Below, piece after piece: positions 55,027-63,453 of a DNA stretch of 64,000 nt. The first letter of the stretch is position 1. Each line of letters opens with the position of its first letter. The notes beneath the pieces were generated by a model that was not told the origin of the DNA, did not search any database, and saw nothing but the letters and a program-made list of their open reading frames with translations. Source of the DNA: Pseudomonas fulva (GTDB lineage: Bacteria > Pseudomonadota > Gammaproteobacteria > Pseudomonadales > Pseudomonadaceae); contig NZ_CP082928.1 of the NCBI RefSeq assembly GCF_023517795.1, positions 1,302,001 through 1,366,000 of the forward strand. The letters are read 5' to 3'. The position numbers and the translations under genes were made by a program.

Positions 55027-56054
55027 TGCGGTTTGTATTCCAACAGAGTGGCCGGCACACCAGTGGGTGAGTCGCCAGCTCGCACGGGGCGGACCGCGCC
55101 CTCTGCATCCAATGGGTAGCCGATGGACTGAGCATACTCATCACGACTATTGGCGTGGCGTGTAAGTGCCTCATCTTCCTTACTGGCAGTTTTGATAGGT
55201 GGTGTGGGAGCGGGCTCATTCGGAAGCTGAGCGCTAGCATTATTGCTGGCCTGCCGGTGTGCGACCAAACGTCTGTGATAGTCGTTTAGCCTGTGCCTGT
55301 ATGCTCTCATTGCCTGCGCGTCGGCGTTTACTTTGTTGCGGGCGTTAGTTAGCCCTGCCCGATCATTAGCATCTCCATAGGTCTGGTCATAGTTGCTGCG
55401 CCGTGGGAACGCCCACACCGTGGCCCTGCTCGTGTTGGCGATAAGTTGAGCCAGGCTTTGTTCGTAACATGGGTCTTCACCCTCAGCCACATAGACGTCT
55501 GCATTGATGCCGAGGCCGGTCCGGCAAGCGTATGAGTAGATCTTGGCCCTCAGGTCGAAGGCTTCGGGGTTGAGCATTCGGGCCTGAGCATCGCGCATAC
55601 GATAGCTGTCGGCCTTGCCCAACTCATAACCAAACTCGATGGCGCCCACCAGACCATGGGCAAACAGGTCGAGCTGCTTGATCTCGCGATTTTTGCTGAT
55701 GCGTAAGTTGATGAAGTCGATCAAGTGGGCGATGGAGTCCAGCTCGCGATATTTAGCGCCATAGCGTGTTTCAACCAACTCTTTTACGGCATCGAGCAAG
55801 GAACGTTCGTAGTCATCGGTGAAAATCAGAAAAATACGCTGGATGGCGTCGTTTGCGCTTGCGGGTGGGTAGTGGCGAATTTGCCGAATACCCTGGTTGA
55901 TAAAGCGCATCTTGTTGCCTTTCTGGCCACGCAGCTTCTCCATCAGGGTCATGTGCGAGGCGCCGACTACGGTAATGAAGTCTTGCTGAAGAGCAACCGG
56001 GATTTGCTGTATTCCATGTTGGGCGCTGGTCTGGCCCTGGTGGGGTGCTGTCAT
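55023..56054 (-). CDS. Candidate T6SS effector with caspase-like His/Cys pair
   Basis: I do not recognise a named family for this 343-residue protein. Residues ~70-180 look like a caspase/CHAT/DUF4347-type fold: strand IQRIFLIFTDDYE, then REIKQLDLFAHGLVGAIEFGY with H133 and, after a spacer, DLRAKIYSYACRTGLG with C177. HG followed by a strand-loop ending in xCRxG is the pattern of CD-clan cysteine peptidases. The C-terminal third is helical and basic, then Pro-rich. It follows the PAAR gene by 11 nt with AAGGA before its ATG, and overlaps the next gene. Delivery by a type VI spike is inferred. Confidence 0.66.
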   Translation of the reverse strand: MTAPHQGQTSAQHGIQQIPVALQQDFITVVGASHMTLMEKLRGQKGNKMRFINQGIRQIRHYPPASANDAIQRIFLIFTDDYERSLLDAVKELVETRYGAKYRELDSIAHLIDFINLRISKNREIKQLDLFAHGLVGAIEFGYELGKADSYRMRDAQARMLNPEAFDLRAKIYSYACRTGLGINADVYVAEGEDPCYEQSLAQLIANTSRATVWAFPRRSNYDQTYGDANDRAGLTNARNKVNADAQAMRAYRHRLNDYHRRLVAHRQASNNASAQLPNEPAPTPPIKTASKEDEALTRHANSRDEYAQSIGYPLDAEGAVRPVRAGDSPTGVPATLLEYKPQ

Positions 56055-56065
56055 CGCATCTGTCC

Positions 56066-56593
56066 TTAGAAGCTAATGCCCTTTTGCCTGAGGTAGGTGG
56101 CTGCGTCTCGGCCCCAGCGAACGGTCACGGCTTGCGGGTCTTGGGTGAATACCCGCTCGGTGTTGCCGTAAGCATTCGTATACCCCACGAATCGTTGGCC
56201 ATCGGCGCACTCCACACAGTAGAGCGCATCCTCTACAGGCTGACCGCTATTGCTGTCTACCAGTTGGTACTGCTCACTGTGCCTCGGCAGGATTTCAGGC
56301 GCGACGAACGGGGCACTGCCCCACTGTGTGCCAACTAGGACATCGCCCGAGCCGGTGATGATGATCCCGCCGTGAGCGGTGGCGCTGCCTAAAAAGGCAA
56401 TGGGTTTGCCGTTGACCAGAATGTTTGCGATGCCTTCGGTCACCGTATCACCGCAGGCGGTACTATCGCCGACTCTCAACGCGGGTAGATTGTTGATCAG
56501 CACGTCGGGTGAGCCGCTGGTGGTTGGGTTGGTGCCATGCCCTGGGCGCGGGCATGCATTCAAATCGCTAAGGCGCGAGGCAGGTTTAGCCAT
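56066..56593 (-). CDS. PAAR-domain type VI secretion spike-tip protein
   Basis: This is a 175-residue protein. The PAAR repeat region (residues ~5-90) reads PGHGTNPTTSGSPDVLINNL and later ANILVNGKPIAFLGSATAHGG and IITGSGDVLVG. A C-terminal transthyretin-like extension follows (YQLVDSNSGQPVEDALYCVE, YTNAYGNTERVF), as in PAAR proteins that carry a separate cargo. ATG 56593 has AAGGA 8 nt upstream. The longer frame to 56665 is not needed. No other T6SS structural gene is in the window, so this is an orphan spike-tip and cargo cluster. Confidence 0.9.
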   Translation of the reverse strand: MAKPASRLSDLNACPRPGHGTNPTTSGSPDVLINNLPALRVGDSTACGDTVTEGIANILVNGKPIAFLGSATAHGGIIITGSGDVLVGTQWGSAPFVAPEILPRHSEQYQLVDSNSGQPVEDALYCVECADGQRFVGYTNAYGNTERVFTQDPQAVTVRWGRDAATYLRQKGISF

Positions 56594-56871
56594 TTCAAAC
56601 ATCCTTGTAAATCGGAGCAGGATAGTGTGCCTCAGAGGAGATTTTCCTACTGTGGTTAAGTTCACTGTTGACTAAGACCAAAGCAGTGAATGGGTGCAGG
56701 CCTTCTATCGTCTATGGGCCCGCTATCGTTTGCCAGCTCACTCCAGAGGCCTGACAGGATAGGAACGCACAGAGTCTGAAGGCTCAGGAGGCAGTTGACC
56801 GGCGTTGAGCATCCGGGCGCTGTGAGCGTAGAAGCGCTGGAGAATGCCGGTAATCCCGCATCCAGACGGAC

Positions 56872-56894
56872 AAAGCCGCGCAATGCGCGGCTTT
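56872..56894 (-). terminator. Hairpin terminator after the tRNA-Ile2 gene
   Basis: AAAGCCGCGC and GCGCGGCTTT form a perfect 10-bp stem around AAT, 6 nt beyond the tRNA 3' end. Apart from this, the 306-nt gap 56594-56899 shows no gene or repeat I can name. It holds the PAAR promoter side. Confidence 0.75.
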
Positions 56895-56899
56895 AGAGG

Positions 56900-56976
56900 T
56901 GGTGGGCCCACACGGACTCGAACCGTGGACCAAAGGATTATGAGTCCTCTGCTCTAACCAACTGAGCTATAGGCCC
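56900..56976 (-). tRNA. ileX: tRNA-Ile2 (anticodon CAU, lysidine-modified)
   Basis: A full 77-nt cloverleaf folds: acceptor GGGCCTA/TGGGCCC, D-arm GCTC/GAGC, anticodon stem GAGGA/TCCTT with loop CTCATAA, T-arm CACGG/CCGTG with TTCGAGT, and encoded CCA. A CAU anticodon alone could mean Met, but the C4-G69 and C5-G68 pairs are the known marks that TilS uses to pick tRNA-Ile2, and the elongator Met acceptor differs. It therefore reads AUA after lysidine modification. Its 3' end points to the accessory region. Confidence 0.9.
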
Positions 56977-57209
56977 CCAGAAGGCTGGCGGAGTATACCG
57001 ATGCACTCTGCCGAGTGCCAATCCGATGCGCCGCGGCTTGTTCGGAGGGCGGAACGGAGACTGCCGGTGGCAAACGATTGCGTGCCCGCGCGCAGCAAAA
57101 CCACGTGCAATCCCCCCGTCGCTTTGTTCATAATTTGCACGACGTTCCTATCCGCCGTGCCCGCTCACGCTGACGATACGGGCCCAATCAGCCTAGCCAG
57201 GCCCGTACC

Positions 57210-58748
57210 TTGACGAGTCAGACCTCCAAGATCGCTCACCTAAGACGCCTGGTCGCGATCATGACCAGTGTGGTGGGTGTGGCCGTGTTGCTGCTCACCT
57301 ACCTGCAGGTGGAGTGGGACAGGCGCGAGGCGCTGCGCCAGAACGTGGCCGATATGGAGAACCTGTCGGCGGCGCTGACCCGGCAGGCGGAGTCGACCAT
57401 CCGTGATGCCCATACGGTGCTGATCGGCATCCAGCGCAAGCTGCAGATTTCCGGCTATGGCGCCGAGAACCTGCACGAAGTGCTCGAGGTGGCGCGCGCC
57501 CAGTCGGCGATCCTGGCCGACGTGGAGGGCTTCACCGTACTCGATGCCGGCGGTCGCCCGCTGCTCACCACGGTGCCCAACGCCACCCTCCGTTTTACGG
57601 CGCAGGACCGCGACTACTTCAGGGTACACAGCACCGATCAGGTGACCGGCCTGTACATCGGCGCCCCCATCCAGAGCCGCCTGAGTGGCGATTGGGTGAT
57701 TGCCCTGACGCTGCGCCTGAGCGACGCCAACGGCGAGTTTCGTGGCGTGGTGCTGGCCACCCTGCTGGTCCAGCACTTCGTGGACTTCTACCGCAGCATC
57801 GATGTCGGCAGCCAGGGCGTGATCGGCATGGTCAAGCGTGACGGCACCCTGCTGGTCAGGTCGCGAGAATCCGCCCAGAACGCTGGCCTGGACATGTCCC
57901 GCAGCCCGGTGCTGCGCGCGGTCAATGAAGACGGGGTGAAGCGCGGCAGCATGGTGCTCACGGCGATGATCGACGGCGTGAAGCGCATCTACGGCTTCGA
58001 TACCAGCGCCGAATACCCGATCCTGGTAGGCGCCTCGCTGGGCGAGGAGCAGGCGATGGCCGCCTGGCGCACCCGTGCGCTGCAGACCTGGTCGCTGAGC
58101 GGCGGCGTGCTGGTGATCCTGCTCTCCATGGGCTGGCTGATCTGGCGCGCACTGGGTCGCCAGGGGCGGATGGAAGCGCGTCTGCAGAGCATGCACCGCG
58201 ACCTGGCGCTGGCCAACCACGCGCTGCAGATCATCGCTGGCGAGGATGCCCTGACCGGCCTGGCCAACCGCCGGCGCCTGGACGAAGCGCTGCGCGCGGC
58301 CTTCCAGTTCGCCGCCGCTCAGCGCCAACCGCTGTCGTTCGTGCTGCTGGACGTCGACCATTTCAAGCGTTTCAACGACCAGTACGGCCACCCGGCCGGC
58401 GACGAGGCGCTCAAACAGGTAGCCGCGGTGCTCAAGCAGCATGCCCGGCGCAGCGCGGACACCACCGCACGTTACGGCGGGGAGGAGCTGGCGCTGATTC
58501 TGCCGGGTGCCGAAAGCGCCTCGGCCATGGCGGTTGCCGAACGCATTCGCGCCGATGTCGAAGCGTTGGCGATCGCCAACCAGGGCTCGCCCTACGCCAC
58601 CCTGACCCTGAGCGTCGGCGTCGCCTCGTGCATGCCCGGGCAGACGATGCAGACGCCTGCCGACCTGGTCGCCGCCGCGGATGTCGCCCTGTACGCCGCC
58701 AAGAGCGAAGGCCGCAACCGCGTGAAGCTGAGCGAACAGCCCGCCTGA
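57210..58748 (+). CDS. Membrane-bound diguanylate cyclase (dCache-type sensor, GGDEF)
   Basis: This is a 512-residue protein. Membrane helix 1 (LVAIMTSVVGVAVLLLTYLQ) and helix 2 (GGVLVILLSMGWLIWRAL) bracket a periplasmic Cache-like sensor (RDAHTVLIGIQRKLQ, TAQDRDYFRVHSTDQVTGLY). The GGDEF domain has DALTGLANRRRLDEAL and the active motif RYGGEELALIL. The I-site is not evident. The start is uncertain: TTG 57210 is the longest choice, and an internal ATG at codon 18 would remove part of helix 1. It should make c-di-GMP in response to an external ligand. Confidence 0.86.
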   Translation: MTSQTSKIAHLRRLVAIMTSVVGVAVLLLTYLQVEWDRREALRQNVADMENLSAALTRQAESTIRDAHTVLIGIQRKLQISGYGAENLHEVLEVARAQSAILADVEGFTVLDAGGRPLLTTVPNATLRFTAQDRDYFRVHSTDQVTGLYIGAPIQSRLSGDWVIALTLRLSDANGEFRGVVLATLLVQHFVDFYRSIDVGSQGVIGMVKRDGTLLVRSRESAQNAGLDMSRSPVLRAVNEDGVKRGSMVLTAMIDGVKRIYGFDTSAEYPILVGASLGEEQAMAAWRTRALQTWSLSGGVLVILLSMGWLIWRALGRQGRMEARLQSMHRDLALANHALQIIAGEDALTGLANRRRLDEALRAAFQFAAAQRQPLSFVLLDVDHFKRFNDQYGHPAGDEALKQVAAVLKQHARRSADTTARYGGEELALILPGAESASAMAVAERIRADVEALAIANQGSPYATLTLSVGVASCMPGQTMQTPADLVAAADVALYAAKSEGRNRVKLSEQPA

Positions 58749-58763
58749 TCCGCCCGGTGGCGA

Positions 58764-58783
58764 TGCCCAGCTTTTTGCTGGGC
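58764..58783 (+). terminator. Hairpin after the GGDEF gene
   Basis: TGCCCAGC and GCTGGGCA pair around a short T-rich loop 15 nt after the stop. There is no U-tract after the stem. Confidence 0.45.
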
Positions 58784-58916
58784 AACGACTACAAAAACGC
58801 TAATTTCGCTATCCCCCACCTCTGAACACAATGGCCACAACGCACGAACGGCTCGTGCGCCCGGCCAGGGCCATCCCTGGGCGAGGGCGCCCGGCCTCCT
58901 TCAGAGGGACGCAACG

Positions 58917-60218
58917 ATGGCTGTCGAAACAACCCGAACAGACACCCTGGTGGTGGGCGCCGGCCAGGCCGGCGTGGCGATGAGCGAGCACCTGACCAAA
59001 CTCGGTGTGCCGCACCTGGTGCTGGAACGCGAACGCATCGCCGAGCGCTGGCGCAGCATGCGCTGGGATTCGCTGGTGGCCAACGGCCCGGCCTGGCATG
59101 ACCGCTTCCCCGGCCTGGAATTCGACATCGACGACGACGCCTTTCCGGGCAAGGAACAGGTGGCCGCCTACTTCGAAGCTTATGCGCGCCGCTTCGATGC
59201 GCCGATCCGCACCGGCGTGGAAGTGTACAAGGTTCGTCGCAACGCCAATCGCCCCGGCTTTACCGTGGAAACCTCCGAGGGCTTGATCGAGGCCAACCGC
59301 GTGGTGGCCGCCACCGGCCCCTTCCAGCGCCCGGTGATTCCGGCCATCGCCCCGCAGGATGCGCGCCTCACGCAGATCCACTCCGCCGACTACCGCAACC
59401 CGCAGCAATTGCCCGCCGGCGCCGTGCTGGTGGTGGGCGCCGGCTCCTCGGGCACGCAGATCGCCGATGAGCTGATGCAGTCCGGCCGCCAGGTGTACCT
59501 CTCCGTCGGCGCCCACGACCGGCCACCGCGCAGCTACCGCAACCGGGATTTCTGCTGGTGGCTCGGCGTGCTCGGCGAATGGGACCTGGAGACGCCGAAG
59601 GCCGGCCGCGAGCACGTGACCATCGCGGTCAGCGGCGCCCATGGCGGCAAGACCATCGACTTCCGCCGCCTGGCCCACCAGGGCATGACCCTGGTCGGCC
59701 TGACCCGCTCGTTCGACGACGGGGTGGTGCAGTTCGCCGACGACCTGGCCGACAACATCCGCCGCGGCGACGAGAACTACCTGGCGCTGCTCGATGCGGC
59801 GGACGCCTATGTGAAACGTAACGGCCTGGACCTGCCGGAAGAACCCGAGGCGCGCGTGATCCCGGCCGATCCGGCGTGCATGAGCGAGCCGCTGCGCGAA
59901 CTGGACCTGATCGCGGCCGGGGTTACCTCGATCATCTGGGCGACCGGTTTCGCCACCGATTTCAGCTGGCTGGAAGCCGACACCTTCGACGCCAACGGCA
60001 AGCCCCAGCACCAGCGCGGCGTGTCCCGCGAGCCGGGCATCTATTTCCTCGGCCTGCCGTGGCTGTCGCGCCGCGGCTCGTCGTTCATCTGGGGCGTGTG
60101 GCACGACGCCAAGCACGTTGCCGACCATATCGCCACACAGCGCAAGTACAGCGCCTATCGCGATGCCGAACAGCGTCACGCGGACGCGACCATCACCCGC
60201 CTGCAGGGAGTCAACTGA
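58917..60218 (+). CDS. Flavin-containing monooxygenase (CzcO/COG2072-type)
   Basis: This 433-residue FAD/NADPH enzyme has Rossmann motif 1 LVVGAGQAGVAMSEHL near the N-terminus, the ATGPFQRPVIPAI segment with QIHSADYRNP, and the NADPH Rossmann motif LVVGAGSSGTQIADEL. It ends with IIWATGFATDFSW and a GLPWLSRRGSSFIWGV part. Such enzymes oxygenate amines, sulfides or ketones. It is the first gene of a cluster with a Rid protein (TGATG overlap), DUF1028 and an M20 hydrolase, which suggests oxidation of an amino compound whose imine product is cleared by the Rid protein. Confidence 0.87.
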   Translation: MAVETTRTDTLVVGAGQAGVAMSEHLTKLGVPHLVLERERIAERWRSMRWDSLVANGPAWHDRFPGLEFDIDDDAFPGKEQVAAYFEAYARRFDAPIRTGVEVYKVRRNANRPGFTVETSEGLIEANRVVAATGPFQRPVIPAIAPQDARLTQIHSADYRNPQQLPAGAVLVVGAGSSGTQIADELMQSGRQVYLSVGAHDRPPRSYRNRDFCWWLGVLGEWDLETPKAGREHVTIAVSGAHGGKTIDFRRLAHQGMTLVGLTRSFDDGVVQFADDLADNIRRGDENYLALLDAADAYVKRNGLDLPEEPEARVIPADPACMSEPLRELDLIAAGVTSIIWATGFATDFSWLEADTFDANGKPQHQRGVSREPGIYFLGLPWLSRRGSSFIWGVWHDAKHVADHIATQRKYSAYRDAEQRHADATITRLQGVN

Positions 60219-60643
60219 TGCCCACCCATACCCGTATCCGCATGTTCAACACCAAGGACACCTACCCCAACCAGGCCCTGGACAACGACCTCTGCCAGGC
60301 CGTGCGTGCCGGGAACACGGTGTACGTGCGTGGCCAGGTCGGCACCGATTTCGACGGCAACCTGGTCGGCCTCGGCGACCCGCAGGCGCAGACCGAACAG
60401 GCGATGAAGAACCTCAAGCAGCTGCTCGAAGAAGCCGGCAGCGACCTGTCCCATATCGTCAAGACCACCACCTACATCATCGACCCGCGCTACCGCGAGC
60501 CGGTGTACAAGGAGGTCGGCAAATGGCTCAAGGGCGTGTTCCCGATCTCCACCGGGCTGGTGGTCTCGGCCCTCGGCCAGCCGCAGTGGCTGATGGAGAT
60601 CGACGTGATCGCGGTGATCCCGGACGACTGGCCGGCCCAGTAA
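60218..60643 (+). CDS. RidA-family enamine/imine deaminase
   Basis: This 141-residue YjgF/YER057c/UK114 family protein has the conserved QAVRAGNTVYVRGQVGTDFDG, QTEQAMKNLKQLLEEAGSDL, and the catalytic-Arg region IVKTTTYIIDPRYREPVY. Family enzymes hydrolyse reactive enamines/imines. The ATG at 60218 shares a base with the TGA of the monooxygenase, so the two are coupled. The N-terminus (MPTHTRIRMFNTKDTYPNQ) is longer than in RidA itself, which points to one of the other Rid subfamilies linked to catabolic operons. Confidence 0.88.
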   Translation: MPTHTRIRMFNTKDTYPNQALDNDLCQAVRAGNTVYVRGQVGTDFDGNLVGLGDPQAQTEQAMKNLKQLLEEAGSDLSHIVKTTTYIIDPRYREPVYKEVGKWLKGVFPISTGLVVSALGQPQWLMEIDVIAVIPDDWPAQ

Positions 60644-60653
60644 GGAGGCGTGC

Positions 60654-61331
60654 ATGACCTTTTCCATCGTCGGGCGCTGCCCGGACACCGGCCAGCTGGG
60701 CATCGCCATCAGCTCGTCGAGCATTGCCGTCGGCGCGCGCTGCCCCTGGCTGCGGGCCGGCGTCGGCGCGGTGGCCACCCAGAACGTCACCCTGCCCGCC
60801 CTCGGCCCGCAGATTCTCGACCTGCTCGAGCAGCAGGCGCTGGAACCGGGCGATGCCCTGCAGCGCGCCCTGAGTGCCAATGGCTGGAGCCAGTATCGCC
60901 AGGTGACGGTGATCGACAGCCAGGGCCGCACCGCCCTGTTCAGCGGCAAGGAGGCGTTGGGGCTGTATAACGCGGTGGCCGGCGAGCAGTGCGTGGCGGC
61001 GGGCAACCTGCTGGCGGGCGAGGCGGTGATCCAGGCCATGGTGGATGCCTTCGAAAGCGCCAGCGGGCAACTGGCCGATCGCCTGCTCGCCGCCATGCAC
61101 GGGGCGATGGCCGCCGGCGGCGAGGCCGGCCCGGTGCATTCGGCGGCGCTCAAGGTGGTGGGCGATCTGGTCTGGCCGATCATCGACCTGCGCGTCGACT
61201 GGGCGGACGAAGATCCCATCGCCCAGCTCGACGGCCTGTGGCAAGCCTATCGGCCGCAGCTGCAGGATTACCTGACCCGCGCCCTCGACCCGACTGCCGC
61301 GCCAAGCTACGGAGTGCCGGGTGATGAATGA
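60654..61331 (+). CDS. DUF1028 family protein (Ntn-hydrolase-like)
   Basis: This 225-residue protein begins MTFSIVGRCPDTGQLGIAIS and continues with GARCPWLRAGVGAVATQNVT, the conserved start of DUF1028, a family predicted to have the N-terminal-nucleophile hydrolase fold. Later SGKEALGLYNAVAGEQCVAAGNLL is also typical. Function is unproven. Members are often beside Rid and peptidase genes. AGGAGG precedes the ATG. The end overlaps the M20 gene start. Confidence 0.87.
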   Translation: MTFSIVGRCPDTGQLGIAISSSSIAVGARCPWLRAGVGAVATQNVTLPALGPQILDLLEQQALEPGDALQRALSANGWSQYRQVTVIDSQGRTALFSGKEALGLYNAVAGEQCVAAGNLLAGEAVIQAMVDAFESASGQLADRLLAAMHGAMAAGGEAGPVHSAALKVVGDLVWPIIDLRVDWADEDPIAQLDGLWQAYRPQLQDYLTRALDPTAAPSYGVPGDE

Positions 61332-62487
61332 GCCCACCAGCCGCGCCCTGCTCGAGCGGCTGATCGGCTTTGCCACGGTCAGCCGGGATTCCAACCTCGA
61401 GCTGATCGACTTCATCCGCGAGTACCTGGCGGGTTTTGGCGTGGACAGCGAGCTGTTCCATAACGCCGAAGGCACCAAGGCCAACCTGTTCGCCACCATC
61501 GGCCCGCAGGATCGCGGCGGCGTGGTGCTGTCCGGGCATACCGACGTGGTGCCGGTGGACGGCCAGGCCTGGACGGTCGAGCCGTTCCAGCTCAGCGAGC
61601 GCGACGGGCGCCTGTACGGCCGCGGCACCGCAGACATGAAGGGCTTTATCGCCTGTGTGCTGGCGGCGGTACCGAGCCTGGTGCAACGCCCGCTGCAGGT
61701 GCCGGTGCACCTGGCGTTTTCCTACGACGAGGAAGTCGGCTGCCTGGGCGTGCGCTCGATGCTCGCCGAGCTGGAAAAGCGCCTGCACAAGCCAACCCTG
61801 TGCCTGATCGGCGAACCCACCGAACTCAAGCCCGTGCTCGGCCACAAGGGCAAGCTGGCGATGCGCTGCGAAGTGCACGGCGCCGCCTGCCACTCGGCGT
61901 ACGCGCCCTATGGCGTGAACGCCATCGAATACGCGGCGCGGCTGATCGGCCACCTGGGCGACATCGGCGCGCGCCTGGCCCAACCCGAGCACCACGACCC
62001 ACGCTTCGACCCGCCCTTTTCCACCGTGCAGACCGGCCTGGTCAAGGGCGGCCGCGCCCTGAATATCGTGCCGGCGGAATGCGAATTCGATTTCGAGGTG
62101 CGCGCCTTGCCGGGCTTCGACGCGCAAAGCGTGGCGGACGAGTTGCAGCGCTACGCCGCCGAGCAGCTGCTGCCGAAGATGCAGGCGGTGAGCGCCACCA
62201 GCGATATCCACCTGCACCCCCTAAGCGCCTACCCCGGGCTGGCCACGCCACCGGACAGCGAGGCGGCGCGGTTGCTGGCCAGGCTCTGCGGCTCGAACGA
62301 TTTCGGCACCGTGGCGTTCGGCACCGAAGGCGGCCTGTTCGACGGCGCCGGCATCCCCACCGTGGTCTGCGGCCCCGGCAGCATGGACCAGGGCCACAAG
62401 CCCGACGAGTTCGTCAGCCTGGAACAGCTGCAAGGCTGTGATGCGCTGCTCCAGCGGTTAGCGGATTACCTCTGCGAGCCGGGCTGA
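61324..62487 (+). CDS. M20 family deacylase, acetylornithine deacetylase (ArgE)-like
   Basis: This is a ~387-residue zinc hydrolase. Metal and catalytic motifs are LSGHTDVVPVDG (His), YGRGTADMKGF (Asp), SYDEEVGCLG (Glu-Glu), IGEPTEL, and GPGSMDQGHKPDEFV (His) at the end. It resembles ArgE but is placed in a catabolic cluster rather than an arginine locus, so it probably removes an acyl group from a related N-acyl amino acid or amine. GTG 61321 directly before ATG 61324 is an equally possible start. The gene overlaps DUF1028 by 8 nt. Confidence 0.87.
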   Translation: MNEPTSRALLERLIGFATVSRDSNLELIDFIREYLAGFGVDSELFHNAEGTKANLFATIGPQDRGGVVLSGHTDVVPVDGQAWTVEPFQLSERDGRLYGRGTADMKGFIACVLAAVPSLVQRPLQVPVHLAFSYDEEVGCLGVRSMLAELEKRLHKPTLCLIGEPTELKPVLGHKGKLAMRCEVHGAACHSAYAPYGVNAIEYAARLIGHLGDIGARLAQPEHHDPRFDPPFSTVQTGLVKGGRALNIVPAECEFDFEVRALPGFDAQSVADELQRYAAEQLLPKMQAVSATSDIHLHPLSAYPGLATPPDSEAARLLARLCGSNDFGTVAFGTEGGLFDGAGIPTVVCGPGSMDQGHKPDEFVSLEQLQGCDALLQRLADYLCEPG

Positions 62488-62497
62488 ACGCCATCCG

Positions 62498-62565
62498 AAG
62501 CCTGGGTCGAGCAATGCGATACCCAGGGCATTTTCCCGGGTGTCGCTACGCTCGCCCCGGGCTAC
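62498..62565. repeat. Palindromic repeat GTAGCCTGGGT-type, copy 3
   Basis: It begins AAGCCTGGGTCGAGCAATG and ends CTCGCCCCGGGCTAC, the same organisation as 19870-19940, with two internal GATACCC/GGGTGTC arms. It lies in the convergent gap after the M20 gene and could act as a transcription end hairpin for both sides. Confidence 0.82.
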
Positions 62566-62591
62566 CTCCAATGGCTGAACAGCCGTGCGCC

Positions 62592-63425
62592 TCAGCTGCG
62601 GTAAAGCTTGAGGCTTTCCACCCGCGCACGATAGGCGCCGAGGCGCTCCTTGAGCTGATCCTTGCGGGCACTGGCCACGCAGTGCAGCAGCACGTTCAGG
62701 GCGCTGGTCAGGCCGCCGGTGGATTCGAGGATCAGCCCGGTCTTGGTCTTCATGGTGACGATATGCGGCGTGTCGATATGCCTGGCGATGCCGTATTCGT
62801 CGGTGAACACCACCAGGTCGGTGTTCTGCTGCAGGCAGTTGTTGGCGAAGGCGATACCGGCGTCGGCGTAGGGCGCGATGTCGATGAGGATCACGCAGCA
62901 GCGCTGGTTGTGGCTGTCCAGCCACTGGCCCAGCACGCCACTGTAGAGGTCGAGAAACTCCACCCCCGAGCGCACCAGGGCCAGGCGATTGGCGAAGTCC
63001 TCGGCCAGCCCGCGAATGGTCTGGAAGCCGCAGACGAATACCCGCTCGGCATCGCCCACGCGCGCCACGATGTCACGCCAGTGCTGGCTGCCGAGCAGCT
63101 CGGCGAACGCACGCAGGGCTTCGATTTCCTCGTTGAGGTGGGCCACCAGGTCTTCCGGCTGCTCGACCCGTTCGATCAGCGCCGGATTGAGCAACGACTG
63201 CACGCGCACTTCGTCGCGCAATTCGTCCTTCAGGCTTTTCAGGCCCTTGTAGCCAAGCCGGCGCAGGAAACGGCTGACGGTATTGGGGCTGACCCCGCTC
63301 TTGGCCGCCAGGCTGGCACCGTTCTCGAACGCCAGGGTTTCCAGGTTGGCCTGGATGTAGGCCCACAGGGTGCGCTCGGCCGGCGTCAGCTTGCCTTCCA
63401 GGTGGTGCATCTTGCCATCGAGCAT
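62592..63425 (-). CDS. RpiR/MurR-type transcriptional regulator with SIS domain
   Basis: This is a 277-residue regulator. The N-terminal HTH_6 (residues ~5-75) has FENGASLAAKSGVSPNTVSR followed by FLRRLGYKGLKSL. The C-terminal SIS domain (from ~120) has VGDAERVFVCGFQTIRGLAE and later NQRCCVILIDIAPYAD. SIS domains bind phosphosugars, but many RpiR proteins near amine or amino-acid genes sense other metabolites. It is convergent to the monooxygenase cluster and divergent from the binding-protein gene, with a perfect palindrome between. It is the likely local regulator. Confidence 0.9.
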   Translation of the reverse strand: MLDGKMHHLEGKLTPAERTLWAYIQANLETLAFENGASLAAKSGVSPNTVSRFLRRLGYKGLKSLKDELRDEVRVQSLLNPALIERVEQPEDLVAHLNEEIEALRAFAELLGSQHWRDIVARVGDAERVFVCGFQTIRGLAEDFANRLALVRSGVEFLDLYSGVLGQWLDSHNQRCCVILIDIAPYADAGIAFANNCLQQNTDLVVFTDEYGIARHIDTPHIVTMKTKTGLILESTGGLTSALNVLLHCVASARKDQLKERLGAYRARVESLKLYRS

Positions 63426-63453
63426 GTTCGTTTCCCTTTCATGCCAAATCGTT

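Noticed and set aside
49181..56899. Direct repeat of the tRNA-Ile2 3' end as an att site
   Set aside because: I scanned for the GTGGGCCCACACGGACTCG stretch leftward and found no second copy.
57210..57260. ATG at codon 18 as the true GGDEF start
   Set aside because: It would cut into the first membrane helix. Kept as an alternative because the TTG at 57210 also lacks a strong ribosome site.
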